From positions 1 through 64,000 of the forward strand of contig QRVH01000011.1 in NCBI GenBank assembly GCA_003458705.1: 64,000 nt of DNA. The letters are read 5' to 3'. Below, one piece after another: positions 8,536-16,627 of the stretch (positions are counted from its first letter, which is position 1; every line of letters starts with the position of its first letter). Under the pieces are notes generated by a model that worked only from the letters and a program-made list of their open reading frames with translations, was not told the origin of the DNA and did not search any database. The translations under genes and the position numbers were made by a program. This DNA comes from Eubacterium sp. AF22-9 (GTDB lineage: Bacteria; Bacillota; Clostridia; Lachnospirales; Lachnospiraceae).

Positions 8536-9801
8536 TTAACTGTTAACTTCTGTTTCTTCTTCCTGTCGTCTTAAGATATCATACTTATCAAGCCTGATTC
8601 CCAAATCAATATAGAGATTCTGCTTAGGATGTGGACAGCTTTCCATATCTTTGCCGTTCTCGTCAACAATACGCTTAACTGTCACTTCAATATTCTGTCC
8701 ATCCGGCTTCATAACCTCAATTGTCTCGCCAACTGAGAACTTGTTACGCTGCTCAATATGGTAAAGTCCCTGCTCGTTAGTATCTCCGACTATTCCGAGA
8801 TAAGTGTATTCCCTGATATATGTGTTGCTGTCATATATTTGTGTGTTCTCGTCAGGCTTTCCAAAGAAGAAGCCTGTTGTGTACTGTCTGTAGGTACATT
8901 TGCTTATCTCACTCTTATAAAATGGAATTCTTGCCTTATACTTCTCAGGATCTTCTATAAAATCATCAATGGCAAGTCTGTATGTTCTTGCAACAGTAGC
9001 AACGTACAGTGCTGTCTTCATACGTCCTTCAATCTTAAATGAATCAATACCGGAACTTACCATCTCAGGAATATGCTCAATCATGCACAGATCCTTAGAG
9101 TTGAATATATATGTTCCTCTCTCATTCTCATATACAGGCATATACTGTCCCGGTCTATTCTCCTCAACAACAGCATATTTCCAGCGGCATGGATGAGTAC
9201 ATGCACCCCTGTTGGCATCTCTTCCTGCAAGGAAGCTTGATAACAGGCATCTTCCCGAATAAGAGATACACATTGCGCCATGCATAAATGTTTCAATCTC
9301 CATCTCGTCAGGAATATGCGCCCTTATCTCCTTAATCTCCTCAAGAGATAATTCTCTCGCTGAAACAACTCTCTTAGCACCCTGATTCCACCAGAAATTA
9401 TATGTCATATAGTTAGTATTATTAGCCTGTGTGCTTATATGGATATCTGTGTCCGGAAGCACTTCCTTTGCTATTGTAAACATTCCCGGATCAGATATAA
9501 TAAGTGCGTCCGGTCCAACTTCCTTAAGTTCCTCAAAGTAAGCCCTTGCACCCTCAAGGTCATAGTTATGTGCCAGAATATTAGCTGTAACGTATACCTT
9601 GACATTTCTTTCATGGGCAAACTTAACGCCCTCTTTCATATCTTCTATTGAAAAATTCTTAGCCTTAGCTCTTAATCCAAATGCTTCACCACCGATATAT
9701 ACGGCATCTGCACCGAATATTACTGCTATCTTTAAAACTTCAAGACTGCTTGCTGGTATAAGAAGTTCTGTTTCTCTGCCATTATACATATGTCCTGCCA
9801 T
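8536..9801 (-). CDS. trhP: U32 family peptidase-like tRNA hydroxylation protein (TrhP-type)
   Basis: A 421-residue member of the peptidase U32 family, now known in E. coli and B. subtilis (TrhP; YrrN/YrrO) to act in 5-hydroxylation of uridine-34 of tRNA. Seen: N-terminal barrel (ELLIPASSLEVLKIAVIFGADAVYIGG), the U32 signature SFKIEGRMKTALYVATVARTYR, and the cysteine set CISYSGRCLLSSFL ... GACTHPCRW expected to hold an Fe-S cluster. The length matches YrrO. It lies 11 bp downstream of the TrmR-type methyltransferase, which modifies the hydroxyuridine; the pair is a known functional module. Only one U32 paralog is in this window. Confidence 0.85.
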   Translation of the reverse strand: MAGHMYNGRETELLIPASSLEVLKIAVIFGADAVYIGGEAFGLRAKAKNFSIEDMKEGVKFAHERNVKVYVTANILAHNYDLEGARAYFEELKEVGPDALIISDPGMFTIAKEVLPDTDIHISTQANNTNYMTYNFWWNQGAKRVVSARELSLEEIKEIRAHIPDEMEIETFMHGAMCISYSGRCLLSSFLAGRDANRGACTHPCRWKYAVVEENRPGQYMPVYENERGTYIFNSKDLCMIEHIPEMVSSGIDSFKIEGRMKTALYVATVARTYRLAIDDFIEDPEKYKARIPFYKSEISKCTYRQYTTGFFFGKPDENTQIYDSNTYIREYTYLGIVGDTNEQGLYHIEQRNKFSVGETIEVMKPDGQNIEVTVKRIVDENGKDMESCPHPKQNLYIDLGIRLDKYDILRRQEEETEVNS

Positions 9802-9812
9802 ATCATTCTCCT

Positions 9813-10454
9813 TTACTGCTTTACACTAAGTGTAATTCCATCTCCAATAGGAACAATTGATGTCACAAAATCCTTTGAATGAGTAAGCTCATACACATAT
9901 TCCCTTATTCTTGTATGGATTGTTCTGTTCCTTCTTGTAACTGCATAACGGGATTCTACTATCTCTCCCTCCTGCAGAATATTATCTGATATAAGAAGCC
10001 CGCCTTTTCTAAGCACCCTCTTAACATCAGGAAGATAATTAATATACTGTCCCTTGGCAGCATCCATGAATATAAAATCATACGGACCTTCAAGAGTCTT
10101 TAACACCTCAAGCGCATCTCCCTCTATCAGTGTTATAACATCCTCCTTGCCTGCCCTTTTGAAGTTATTCTTTGCCACAGGTATTCTCTTATCATAATTC
10201 TCTATTGTAGTAATCGTGCAGTTTTCCGGCATATTCTCACTCATAAGAATAGATGAGTAACCTACTGCCGTTCCAACTTCCAGAATTCTTTCAGGCTGTA
10301 CAAGCTGTAACAGTACCTTCAGCAAATTACCCATCTCTTTTCTAATGATTGGGACTTCATCCGCAATCGCTTCTTTTTCAATTGTATTACATATATCAGA
10401 ATTACCACAATCGAGAGAATTAATATAGGCAACTACTCTTTCATTGACTATCAT
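9813..10454 (-). CDS. trmR: O-methyltransferase, probable tRNA 5-hydroxyuridine methyltransferase TrmR
   Basis: A 213-residue class I SAM-dependent O-methyltransferase of the CaiE/COMT-like family. Motif I is LEVGTAVGYSSI, followed by TIENYDKRI (acidic residue binding the SAM ribose) and YDFIFMDAAKGQY with the catalytic/metal Asp. B. subtilis YrrM (TrmR), with the same length and neighbours, converts 5-hydroxyuridine to 5-methoxyuridine at the tRNA wobble position. Adjacency to the U32 gene and to the ireB-ruvX-DUF1292-mltG neighbourhood mirrors the B. subtilis yrzL-yrrK-yrzB-yrrL-yrrM-yrrN-yrrO order, which strengthens the assignment beyond the generic family. Confidence 0.83.
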   Translation of the reverse strand: MIVNERVVAYINSLDCGNSDICNTIEKEAIADEVPIIRKEMGNLLKVLLQLVQPERILEVGTAVGYSSILMSENMPENCTITTIENYDKRIPVAKNNFKRAGKEDVITLIEGDALEVLKTLEGPYDFIFMDAAKGQYINYLPDVKRVLRKGGLLISDNILQEGEIVESRYAVTRRNRTIHTRIREYVYELTHSKDFVTSIVPIGDGITLSVKQ

Positions 10455-10474
10455 ATAATCCCCTTATCAATCAA

Positions 10475-10852
10475 CTATTCTTCTTCACTGTCCGCCTGCG
10501 ACAGCACTTCCATAATCTCTGTAGGCGTCATTCCTGTATTAAGTTCATATGTTCCGCCTACGAATTTATCCTTATAATCCGAAAACTGAATCTGAAAATA
10601 TGCTATGGTCTTATCAGACACAAGCCCTTTATCATAAAGCATACCAGCAAGTTTCTTGGCCTGTATATCTGATGTTATGGTAACCTCAACTGTACGGGCA
10701 TTATCCTGTGAATCAACTGACTGCTCATTAAATATTTTCTCACCAAATGTATATGCCTTGCTTCCAAAAACAAAAACAATATATATACCTAAAACAATTA
10801 TCAGCACATTCAGCGATACCGATATCAGCATTCTGATTGATTTATTGCTCAT
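10475..10852 (-). CDS. MltG-like membrane protein lacking the lytic transglycosylase domain
   Basis: A 125-residue protein with one transmembrane segment (residues about 8-30) and a periplasm-side LysM-like domain (VEVTITSDIQAKKLAGMLYDKGLVS ... FVGGTYELNTGMTPTEIMEVL). This is the N-terminal half of the endolytic transglycosylase MltG (YrrL), and the gene sits exactly where mltG lies in other Firmicutes, before trmR. The catalytic YceG domain with its glutamate, normally another ~200 residues, is absent. No remnant is visible before the next gene, so this is a short form rather than a fresh truncation. It may bind glycan or septal partners without cutting. Confidence 0.75.
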   Translation of the reverse strand: MSNKSIRMLISVSLNVLIIVLGIYIVFVFGSKAYTFGEKIFNEQSVDSQDNARTVEVTITSDIQAKKLAGMLYDKGLVSDKTIAYFQIQFSDYKDKFVGGTYELNTGMTPTEIMEVLSQADSEEE

Positions 10853-10897
10853 AAAACCTGATTCTCCTCTTCCTTAATAAGCTACACTATATATGAT

Positions 10898-11239
10898 TCA
10901 CCCAAAAAAATCAAGGTCTATGTCTATTGCCTCCGCTATATCCTTATATATGTCCCTTACAAATCTGCAAAATGTAATTTCCGTCATAAGATATCGGTTT
11001 ACAATATCCTGATTACGCATATCAGCATATTCATTATTAAGATTTTCCATCGCCGCAAACATATCTGGTACATCCTGCGAATTCTGCAATTCAAAATTCT
11101 TCATGCGGAATTCATCCACCTGTCTTTTAAGGTCAGGTGTTCTGTCCATTTCAGCCTGAAGTCTTCTGTATTCCTTATATTCTTCACTGTTAAGAATCTC
11201 ATGTATAATTTCTTTCTTAAGCTCATCAATTCTACGCAT
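10898..11239 (-). CDS. YlbF/YmcA family protein
   Basis: A 113-residue all-helical protein (Com_YlbF family: EIIHEILNSEEYKEYRRLQAEMDRTPDL, then AAMENLNNEYADMRNQ). In B. subtilis the YlbF-YmcA-YaaT complex carries Fe-S clusters, stimulates Spo0A phosphorylation and aids RNase Y in mRNA maturation. The ATG at 11239 is chosen because AGAGGTG lies immediately upstream at proper spacing; an upstream in-frame start at 11269 has none. It sits between rnj and the mltG-like gene, so proximity to an RNase gene fits an RNA-processing link, though that is inference. Confidence 0.75.
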   Translation of the reverse strand: MRRIDELKKEIIHEILNSEEYKEYRRLQAEMDRTPDLKRQVDEFRMKNFELQNSQDVPDMFAAMENLNNEYADMRNQDIVNRYLMTEITFCRFVRDIYKDIAEAIDIDLDFFG

Positions 11240-11281
11240 GAAAAACACCTCTTTGTATGCCTGCAACAATATCCTGCAACA

Positions 11282-12952
11282 TTAAACCTGTGCCTCCATA
11301 ATAATTGGAAGTATAACAGGATTTCTCTTCATCTTCTTCCAGAGATACTCACTTAAGTCATCCTTAATAATATTCTTAATCTTACTCCAGTCAGTAATAT
11401 TCTTATCAAGGCATCTTTCAACTGAATCAGATACAATAGCTCTTGCCTCATCAAGAAGCTCTTCTGCTTCTCTTACATATACAAAACCTCTTGTTACAAT
11501 ATCCGGTCCTGCAATAAGCTGTCCTGTGTACTTTTCAAGCGTAAGAACAACAATGATAATACCATTCTCTGCTAAGTTCTGTCTGTCTCTTAATACGATA
11601 TTACCTACATCACCTACACCAAGACCATCGACAAGGATAGCTCCTGTCTGTACATGGTCAACAATCTGTGCATGCTCATCATTAAGTTCAAGTACATCAC
11701 CAGACTTGGCAATAATAACATGATCCTTGTCATATCCAAGTGACATTACAACATCTCTCTGTGCAACAAGATGTCTGTATTCACCATGGACAGGAATAGA
11801 ATACTTAGGCTTTACAAGTGAATATATAAGCTTAATCTCTTCCTGACATGCATGTCCTGATACATGTGTATCCTGGAATATAACCTTAGCGCCCTTCATT
11901 CCAAGTTCATTAATAACCTTGGCAACTGACTTCTCATTACCCGGAATAGGTGTTGAAGAAAATACAACACAATCTCCTGGCTGGATAGATACCTTTCTGT
12001 GAAGGTTGGCTGCCATTCTTGAAAGTGCCGCCATTGATTCACCCTGACTGCCAGTTGTAATAAGAACAATCTGCTCAGGAGTATAATTCTTCATCTCATC
12101 TGTTTCAATAAGAGTTCCGTCAGGTATCTTTAAATAATCAAGGTCTTCTGCAACCTCGATGATATTAACCATGCTTCGTCCTTCGACGCAGACTTTTCTT
12201 CCATACTTAACCGCTGAATTAATAATCTGCTGCACTCGGTCAACATTAGATGCAAATGTAGCAATAATAATTCTGCTGTTCTTATTATCATTGAAAATCT
12301 TTTCAAATGTAGCACCAACTGTCTTTTCTGACATGGTAAATCCAGGTCTTAAAGCATTGGTACTGTCACACATAAGGGCAAGTACACCCTTCTTTCCAAG
12401 TTCACCAAGTCTCTGAAGATCAATAGGATCACCATATACAGGAGTGTAATCAACCTTAAAGTCTCCTGTGTGGACAATAATTCCTGCCGGTGAATATATG
12501 GCAAGTGCTGCCGCATCTGCAATACTGTGGTTAGTTCTTATGAATTCAACCCTGAAATCTCCAAGAGTTACAGACTGTCCATACTTAACAACCTTTCTCT
12601 TGACTGACTTTAACATATTATGTTCCTTAAGCTTTGACTCTATAAGTCCCATAGTAAGCTTAGTAGCGTATATAGGAACATTGACATCCTTTAAAACATA
12701 TGGAATTGCACCAATATGATCCTCATGTCCATGAGTTATAACGAATCCCTTAACCTTATTAAGATTCTCTTTAAGATAAGTAACATCTGGTATAACCAGA
12801 TCAATACCAAGCATATCTTCCTCTGGGAAAGATAAACCGCAATCCACAACAACAATACTGTCATCGTACTCAATGGCAGTAATGTTCATTCCTATCTGTT
12901 CAAGACCACCCAAAGGTATAATCTTGACAGATGCATTCTCTTCTTTTTTCAT
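11282..12952 (-). CDS. rnj: Ribonuclease J
   Basis: A 556-residue beta-CASP metallo-beta-lactamase ribonuclease with 5'-exo and endo activity in mRNA decay and rRNA maturation. Seen: the HxHxDH zinc motif (HGHEDHIGAIPY, residues about 75-86), HTGDFKVDY further on, and the beta-CASP motif C region SGHACQEEI. The C-terminal dimerisation domain is present (DIVTRGFVYVREAEELL). Length is normal. I chose the ATG at 12952 with GAGG five bases upstream; an in-frame GTG two codons earlier overlaps the ribosome-binding region. It lies downstream of DUF1292. Confidence 0.95.
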   Translation of the reverse strand: MKKEENASVKIIPLGGLEQIGMNITAIEYDDSIVVVDCGLSFPEEDMLGIDLVIPDVTYLKENLNKVKGFVITHGHEDHIGAIPYVLKDVNVPIYATKLTMGLIESKLKEHNMLKSVKRKVVKYGQSVTLGDFRVEFIRTNHSIADAAALAIYSPAGIIVHTGDFKVDYTPVYGDPIDLQRLGELGKKGVLALMCDSTNALRPGFTMSEKTVGATFEKIFNDNKNSRIIIATFASNVDRVQQIINSAVKYGRKVCVEGRSMVNIIEVAEDLDYLKIPDGTLIETDEMKNYTPEQIVLITTGSQGESMAALSRMAANLHRKVSIQPGDCVVFSSTPIPGNEKSVAKVINELGMKGAKVIFQDTHVSGHACQEEIKLIYSLVKPKYSIPVHGEYRHLVAQRDVVMSLGYDKDHVIIAKSGDVLELNDEHAQIVDHVQTGAILVDGLGVGDVGNIVLRDRQNLAENGIIIVVLTLEKYTGQLIAGPDIVTRGFVYVREAEELLDEARAIVSDSVERCLDKNITDWSKIKNIIKDDLSEYLWKKMKRNPVILPIIMEAQV

Positions 12953-13027
12953 AAACACCTCATAATAAAATAAAAATATAAATATGAATAAGGCTCACAC
13001 CTTATTTAAGTTCAACATCATCATCCA

Positions 13028-13264
13028 TCAGTCTGAGAACACCTTGCCAACTGCTTCAAGCTCACTGTCGTCCTCTACGAATTCATACACTGCCTCTTCG
13101 CTCACTGCTTCAGATACATCCTTTAAAATATACGCTTCTGCTTCCTCGTCCTCACTGTCAGACTCAGATACAAGCAGATAATTAATTCCGTTAATTCTTG
13201 TCTCATCAACTATAAAAAATTCAATCTTTTCGCCATTCTCATCAATAAATTCAAGCTTTTCCAT
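13028..13264 (-). CDS. DUF1292 family protein (YrzB-like)
   Basis: A very acidic 78-residue protein with the DUF1292 pattern: EFIDENGEKIEFFIVDETRINGINYLLVSE, then a Glu/Asp-rich stretch and YILKDV. The function of the family is not known. The conserved place between ruvX and its neighbours (ireB-ruvX-DUF1292 in B. subtilis as yrzL-yrrK-yrzB) supports the assignment. The ATG at 13264 is preceded by GGAGG eleven bases upstream. An earlier TTG in frame overlaps that ribosome-binding site and is rejected. Confidence 0.88.
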   Translation of the reverse strand: MEKLEFIDENGEKIEFFIVDETRINGINYLLVSESDSEDEEAEAYILKDVSEAVSEEAVYEFVEDDSELEAVGKVFSD

Positions 13265-13285
13265 TAAAAACAAATCCTCCAAATA

Positions 13286-13708
13286 TTACTTCTGCTTAGA
13301 TTCCATATATCCACGCAAAATAAAAACAGCCGCAAGCTGATCAATAACTGTCTTGCGGTTCTCTCGCCTCATCCCGCATTCTTCAAGGACTTCATCTGCT
13401 TCAACTGTAGTAAGTCTCTCATCCCACAGTGTTACAGGTAATCCTGTGCGTCTCTCCAGTGCTGCTGCAAATTCTTCACAGGCCTTAGCCCGTTCCCCAA
13501 TAGTATCATCCATATTCTTAGGATAACCAACCACGATTTCAGTTACATCATATTCGGATATGATCTGTTCTATCCTGGCATAAGTTCTTCGTAACTTATT
13601 ATTCTCTTTTCTTGTTATCGTCTCGAAAGGCTGTGCAGTTATCCCAAGCGGATCACTTAAGGCAACTCCAACAGTCTTCGTTCCGACATCTAAGCCTATA
13701 ATTCTCAT
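13286..13708 (-). CDS. ruvX: Putative Holliday junction resolvase / pre-16S rRNA nuclease RuvX (YqgF)
   Basis: A 140-residue RNase H-fold nuclease. Conserved elements: N-terminal [18 protein letters not shown] with the metal Asp, [23 protein letters not shown] with the second acidic residue, and the final aspartate in [13 protein letters not shown]. YqgF proteins process the 5' end of 16S rRNA in E. coli and have been proposed as resolvases. The ATG at 13708 follows the ireB stop by one base, indicating translational coupling. The fit to the family's usual 138-150 residues is good. Confidence 0.93.
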   Translation of the reverse strand: MRIIGLDVGTKTVGVALSDPLGITAQPFETITRKENNKLRRTYARIEQIISEYDVTEIVVGYPKNMDDTIGERAKACEEFAAALERRTGLPVTLWDERLTTVEADEVLEECGMRRENRKTVIDQLAAVFILRGYMESKQK

Positions 13709-13709
13709 A

Positions 13710-13967
13710 TTATAAGCCTTTACCTTCAATAAAGTATCTTACAACCTCTTCTACAAGTTCATCTCTTTCAGCCTTCATAATAAGACTTCTTGCATTATTA
13801 TGGCTTGTAATATATGTTGGGTCTCCAGACATAATGTAACCTACTATCTGATTAACCGGATTGTACCCCTTCTCCTTAAGTGCAAGATATACCTGCTCAA
13901 GTATTCCTTCTACTGAAATTGTCTTCTCTGGTTGAGTTTTAAAAAATTGAGTGTTGTTATCTACCAT
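13710..13967 (-). CDS. IreB family regulatory phosphoprotein
   Basis: An 85-residue protein of the IreB/UPF0297 family (YrzL in B. subtilis). It was defined in Enterococcus as a substrate of the PASTA kinase IreK that governs cell-envelope stress and cephalosporin resistance. Recognisable core: [38 protein letters not shown], ending in EEVVRYFI. The ATG at 13967 yields the usual length; the longer upstream reading has no ribosome-binding site. First gene of the ireB-ruvX-DUF1292 chain. Confidence 0.9.
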   Translation of the reverse strand: MVDNNTQFFKTQPEKTISVEGILEQVYLALKEKGYNPVNQIVGYIMSGDPTYITSHNNARSLIMKAERDELVEEVVRYFIEGKGL

Positions 13968-14040
13968 ATCTACCACGCCCTTTCGTATATTGTTTATAAT
14001 ATAATAAATATGCGAATTATACAAGTGCCTGACATAAAAA

Positions 14041-14098
14041 AGATTGTAAAAAAAATGTAAAAAAACTGCCCGGACGGCATGTATTTGTCCGGACAGTT
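14041..14098 (-). terminator. Terminator after the DUF4956 gene
   Basis: A 12-bp stem (14064-14075 with 14087-14098) with one G·U pair when read on the minus strand, an 11-nt loop and a T-rich tract beyond it (14041-14063). It lies 28 bp past the stop codon of the DUF4956 gene. Confidence 0.8.
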
Positions 14099-14125
14099 AT
14101 CTTATCACCATATGCTGTTATATAA

Positions 14126-14818
14126 TTAATTAAGATTTCCGCCATCTGAATTCGGCATCGTACCCATAGTAATATTAAGATTACCATTTCTTACTCTTAA
14201 CTCATCTATGAACTGCTTCTGCTCGCTCTCGTCTTTCATCCTGCATTCATAGGTAAGTTCAAACATTGTACCCATATTAGTTGTCTTTACTTTTCTGAGT
14301 TCATTTTCACTAAGATACTTAGCGAATATATCATCAAATACTGCCATATAGTTAAGATTCTCAGGAATTGTGATTCTTAACTGCTTTCTGTTCTCACCTC
14401 TTGAGCCAAAGCCTGTAAGTGAAAGTACTATAAGTACTGCAAGAATTATTACTGTAAAGCATACTGCAAATGTTACAAAACCAAGTCCGCATGCAAGACC
14501 TGATGCCATTGCAAAGAATACTACTGATATATCCTTGGCGCTTCCCGGTGCTGAACGGAATCTAACCAGTGCGAAAGCACCTGCCATTGAGAATGCTCTT
14601 GCCACATTGCTTCCTACAAGAAGGATGACTGCTGCCACAATTGCCGGGAGCAGGGCAAGTCCGATTATAAAGCTCTTATTGTATCCATCCCTCTTGGATA
14701 CAAGTGTGTATACAAATGCTATCACAAGACCAATAACAACTGCTGTTAATATCCCTGTTATTGACTGACTAATGCTGATTGCATTATCTGTTGTTGATGT
14801 AAATATTGATTCAAACAT
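14126..14818 (-). CDS. DUF4956 domain-containing membrane protein
   Basis: A 230-residue integral membrane protein with about four hydrophobic segments in the first 135 residues, including SMAGAFALVRFRSAPGSAKDISVVFFAMASGLACG, a signature of DUF4956. A cytosolic C-terminal domain of ~90 residues follows (LRITIPENLNYMAVFDDIF). The activity is unknown. DUF4956 genes are often paired with VTC-type polyphosphate polymerase-like genes and sometimes CotH; here the VTC gene lies immediately upstream and overlaps by 61 bp. A strong AAAGGAG lies eight bases before the ATG. Confidence 0.87.
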   Translation of the reverse strand: MFESIFTSTTDNAISISQSITGILTAVVIGLVIAFVYTLVSKRDGYNKSFIIGLALLPAIVAAVILLVGSNVARAFSMAGAFALVRFRSAPGSAKDISVVFFAMASGLACGLGFVTFAVCFTVIILAVLIVLSLTGFGSRGENRKQLRITIPENLNYMAVFDDIFAKYLSENELRKVKTTNMGTMFELTYECRMKDESEQKQFIDELRVRNGNLNITMGTMPNSDGGNLN

Positions 14819-15573
14819 AAATTTTCTCCTTTATACATTAAACTTGTGTAATTTGACAGAACATACTGTTTATACTCCGTACCATACTTGGAAAACGATA
14901 CAGGATAAATATTAAGTCCTGATATAATTTTAGTAAACCACAGCGGAACAGCGCCGCTTATCTTAACTTCCATTAAATACTGACCATCCGGAAGGAGCTT
15001 ATTTCCATAGCTTCCATGTTCAAGTCTCACATCTTCCCTTCTGGTCGTGATATTTTTATCAAATGTAATTCTGAAATCTCCATCATCTTTTTCAAAGTAC
15101 GCAAATCTGTCATATGAAAGATAAAGCTTCGGCTGTAACTTATAGAAATCTTTAAAATAGTCAATCTCTTTAAGTACCTGTCTGTTTATTTTATTTTGTT
15201 CAAAATCAGGCTGCACACCCGAATCAAGATAATCATATGCCTCTTTAAGCGTCATTGAAGTTCTTCTTTTGTTGACAATACCGTTATATTTTTTCTTTAT
15301 TTCTACAAAGACGGTATCTGTAAGCTCTGGCGTCCCATAAGCTCTCAGTCTTAACTTTTCCTTGTAGACCGGTTTTTCAATAGATGCTCTTATAAGCTGG
15401 TCATTCTCAGTATCATAATATATGTTACTGATTCTGTACGCCTCACCATTTCTGTTATATGCATCCGGATTCATATAATCAGCTATCTGGTAAGTCAGCT
15501 TATGAAAAGTATCTTCATCTATAATGTATTTCTTCTCATAACGGTTAAAAACTTCAATTGCCATATCAGGCAC
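14758..15573 (-). CDS. VTC domain-containing protein (polyphosphate polymerase-like)
   Basis: A 271-residue protein of the VTC/CYTH-like fold: RYEKKYIIDEDTFHKL at the N-terminus, RISNIYYDTENDQLIRASIEKPVYKEKLRLRAYG in the middle (conserved basic residues facing the tunnel), and YLMEVKISGAVPLWF near the end. In yeast the VTC4 version synthesises polyphosphate from ATP; bacterial homologues are mostly untested. The last 20 residues overlap the start of the DUF4956 gene in another frame. That gene has its own strong ribosome-binding site inside this one, so the two are translated as a coupled pair. Confidence 0.85.
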   Translation of the reverse strand: MPDMAIEVFNRYEKKYIIDEDTFHKLTYQIADYMNPDAYNRNGEAYRISNIYYDTENDQLIRASIEKPVYKEKLRLRAYGTPELTDTVFVEIKKKYNGIVNKRRTSMTLKEAYDYLDSGVQPDFEQNKINRQVLKEIDYFKDFYKLQPKLYLSYDRFAYFEKDDGDFRITFDKNITTRREDVRLEHGSYGNKLLPDGQYLMEVKISGAVPLWFTKIISGLNIYPVSFSKYGTEYKQYVLSNYTSLMYKGENLCLNQYLHQQQIMQSALVSQ

Positions 15574-15684
15574 TCCTTTCTGTCTCTTTTGTTCTTACAA
15601 GTAAGATATTAATTGGAAAATGTGACCAAATCATGTAAAAAATAAGTAAAATCAGTGTAGTTTTGTGAACACATTTAAAGGCAC

Positions 15685-15715
15685 TAAAAAAGGATGCCAC
15701 ATTCGCGGCATCCTT
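15685..15715 (-). terminator. Terminator after the MscS-type channel gene
   Basis: A perfect 9-bp stem aaggatgcc/ggcatcctt (15690-15698 with 15707-15715), 8-nt loop, then six T residues on the minus strand. Confidence 0.85.
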
Positions 15716-15722
15716 AAAAAAA

Positions 15723-16610
15723 CTACTTCATATGTACATCAAGCTGGTTGAACGGAATCTCAATTCCATTCTCATCAAATATATTCTTATATCTTTCAAG
15801 CAGGTTAAATCTTACATTCCAGTAGTCTGCTGTATTAACCCAGGCTCTTGTTTCAAGTGTTACACAGCTTTCATCAAGACTCTTGACAACTACCAGAATA
15901 TCCTTGTCCTTAAGTATTCCCTTTTCGCTGTTAATAACCTGTTCAAGAAGCTTCTTGGCTTTAGGAATATCCGATGAATAACCAATTCCTATCTGAATAT
16001 CGATTCTTCTTGTATTCTCTGCGCCTACGTTAACAATACTTGAATTAGAAAGTGAACCGTTCGGAAGCATTACTACTTTATTATCAATAGTAACAAGCCT
16101 TGTGTAAAGAATCTCTATAGACTTTACAGTTCCTTCATTAGTTCCGACTATAATATAATCACCAACCTTAAAAGGCTTGAATATAAGAATAAGAATTCCT
16201 CCTGCAAAGTTTGAAAGGCTTCCCTGCAGGGACATACCAATCGCAAGTGCTGCAGAACCAAAAAGCGTCAGCAGTGATGTCGTCTGGAATCCCAGCTTAT
16301 CCACAACTATCATGATAAGTATTGCATACATTGCAAACTTAAGCACTGATACCACAAAATTAACAACACCCTTATCAAGAGAACTTCTGTCAAGCATCTT
16401 CTTGACAATCTTATCAAGAACCTTAATTATCTTCTTACCGATAACCCATATTATTACTGCAATAACCAGTTTCCCAATAAGTGAAACCGACCAGTTTCCC
16501 AAGTCATTGAGTAACTGCTTTAAATGAGCAATCGAAAAGAATTTAGTTATCTCACCTGTTTCCTGCTGAATTGTTGTGGCTGCATCTGCCACAAGCCCTA
16601 TGAATCCCAT
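15723..16610 (-). CDS. Small-conductance mechanosensitive channel, MscS family
   Basis: A 295-residue MscS-type channel that releases solutes on hypo-osmotic shock. Three N-terminal transmembrane segments (about residues 38-60, 82-104 and the pore-lining helix 108-137, AALAIGMSLQGSLSNFAGGILIL). The MscS beta domain follows (FKVGDYIIVGTNEGTVKSIEILYTRL), then the C-terminal alpha/beta domain ending near the family's usual length. It is translated alone, between a terminator and the branching-enzyme homologue 17 bp upstream. Confidence 0.93.
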   Translation of the reverse strand: MGFIGLVADAATTIQQETGEITKFFSIAHLKQLLNDLGNWSVSLIGKLVIAVIIWVIGKKIIKVLDKIVKKMLDRSSLDKGVVNFVVSVLKFAMYAILIMIVVDKLGFQTTSLLTLFGSAALAIGMSLQGSLSNFAGGILILIFKPFKVGDYIIVGTNEGTVKSIEILYTRLVTIDNKVVMLPNGSLSNSSIVNVGAENTRRIDIQIGIGYSSDIPKAKKLLEQVINSEKGILKDKDILVVVKSLDESCVTLETRAWVNTADYWNVRFNLLERYKNIFDENGIEIPFNQLDVHMK

Positions 16611-16627
16611 AGCAATCCCCTTTCGTA

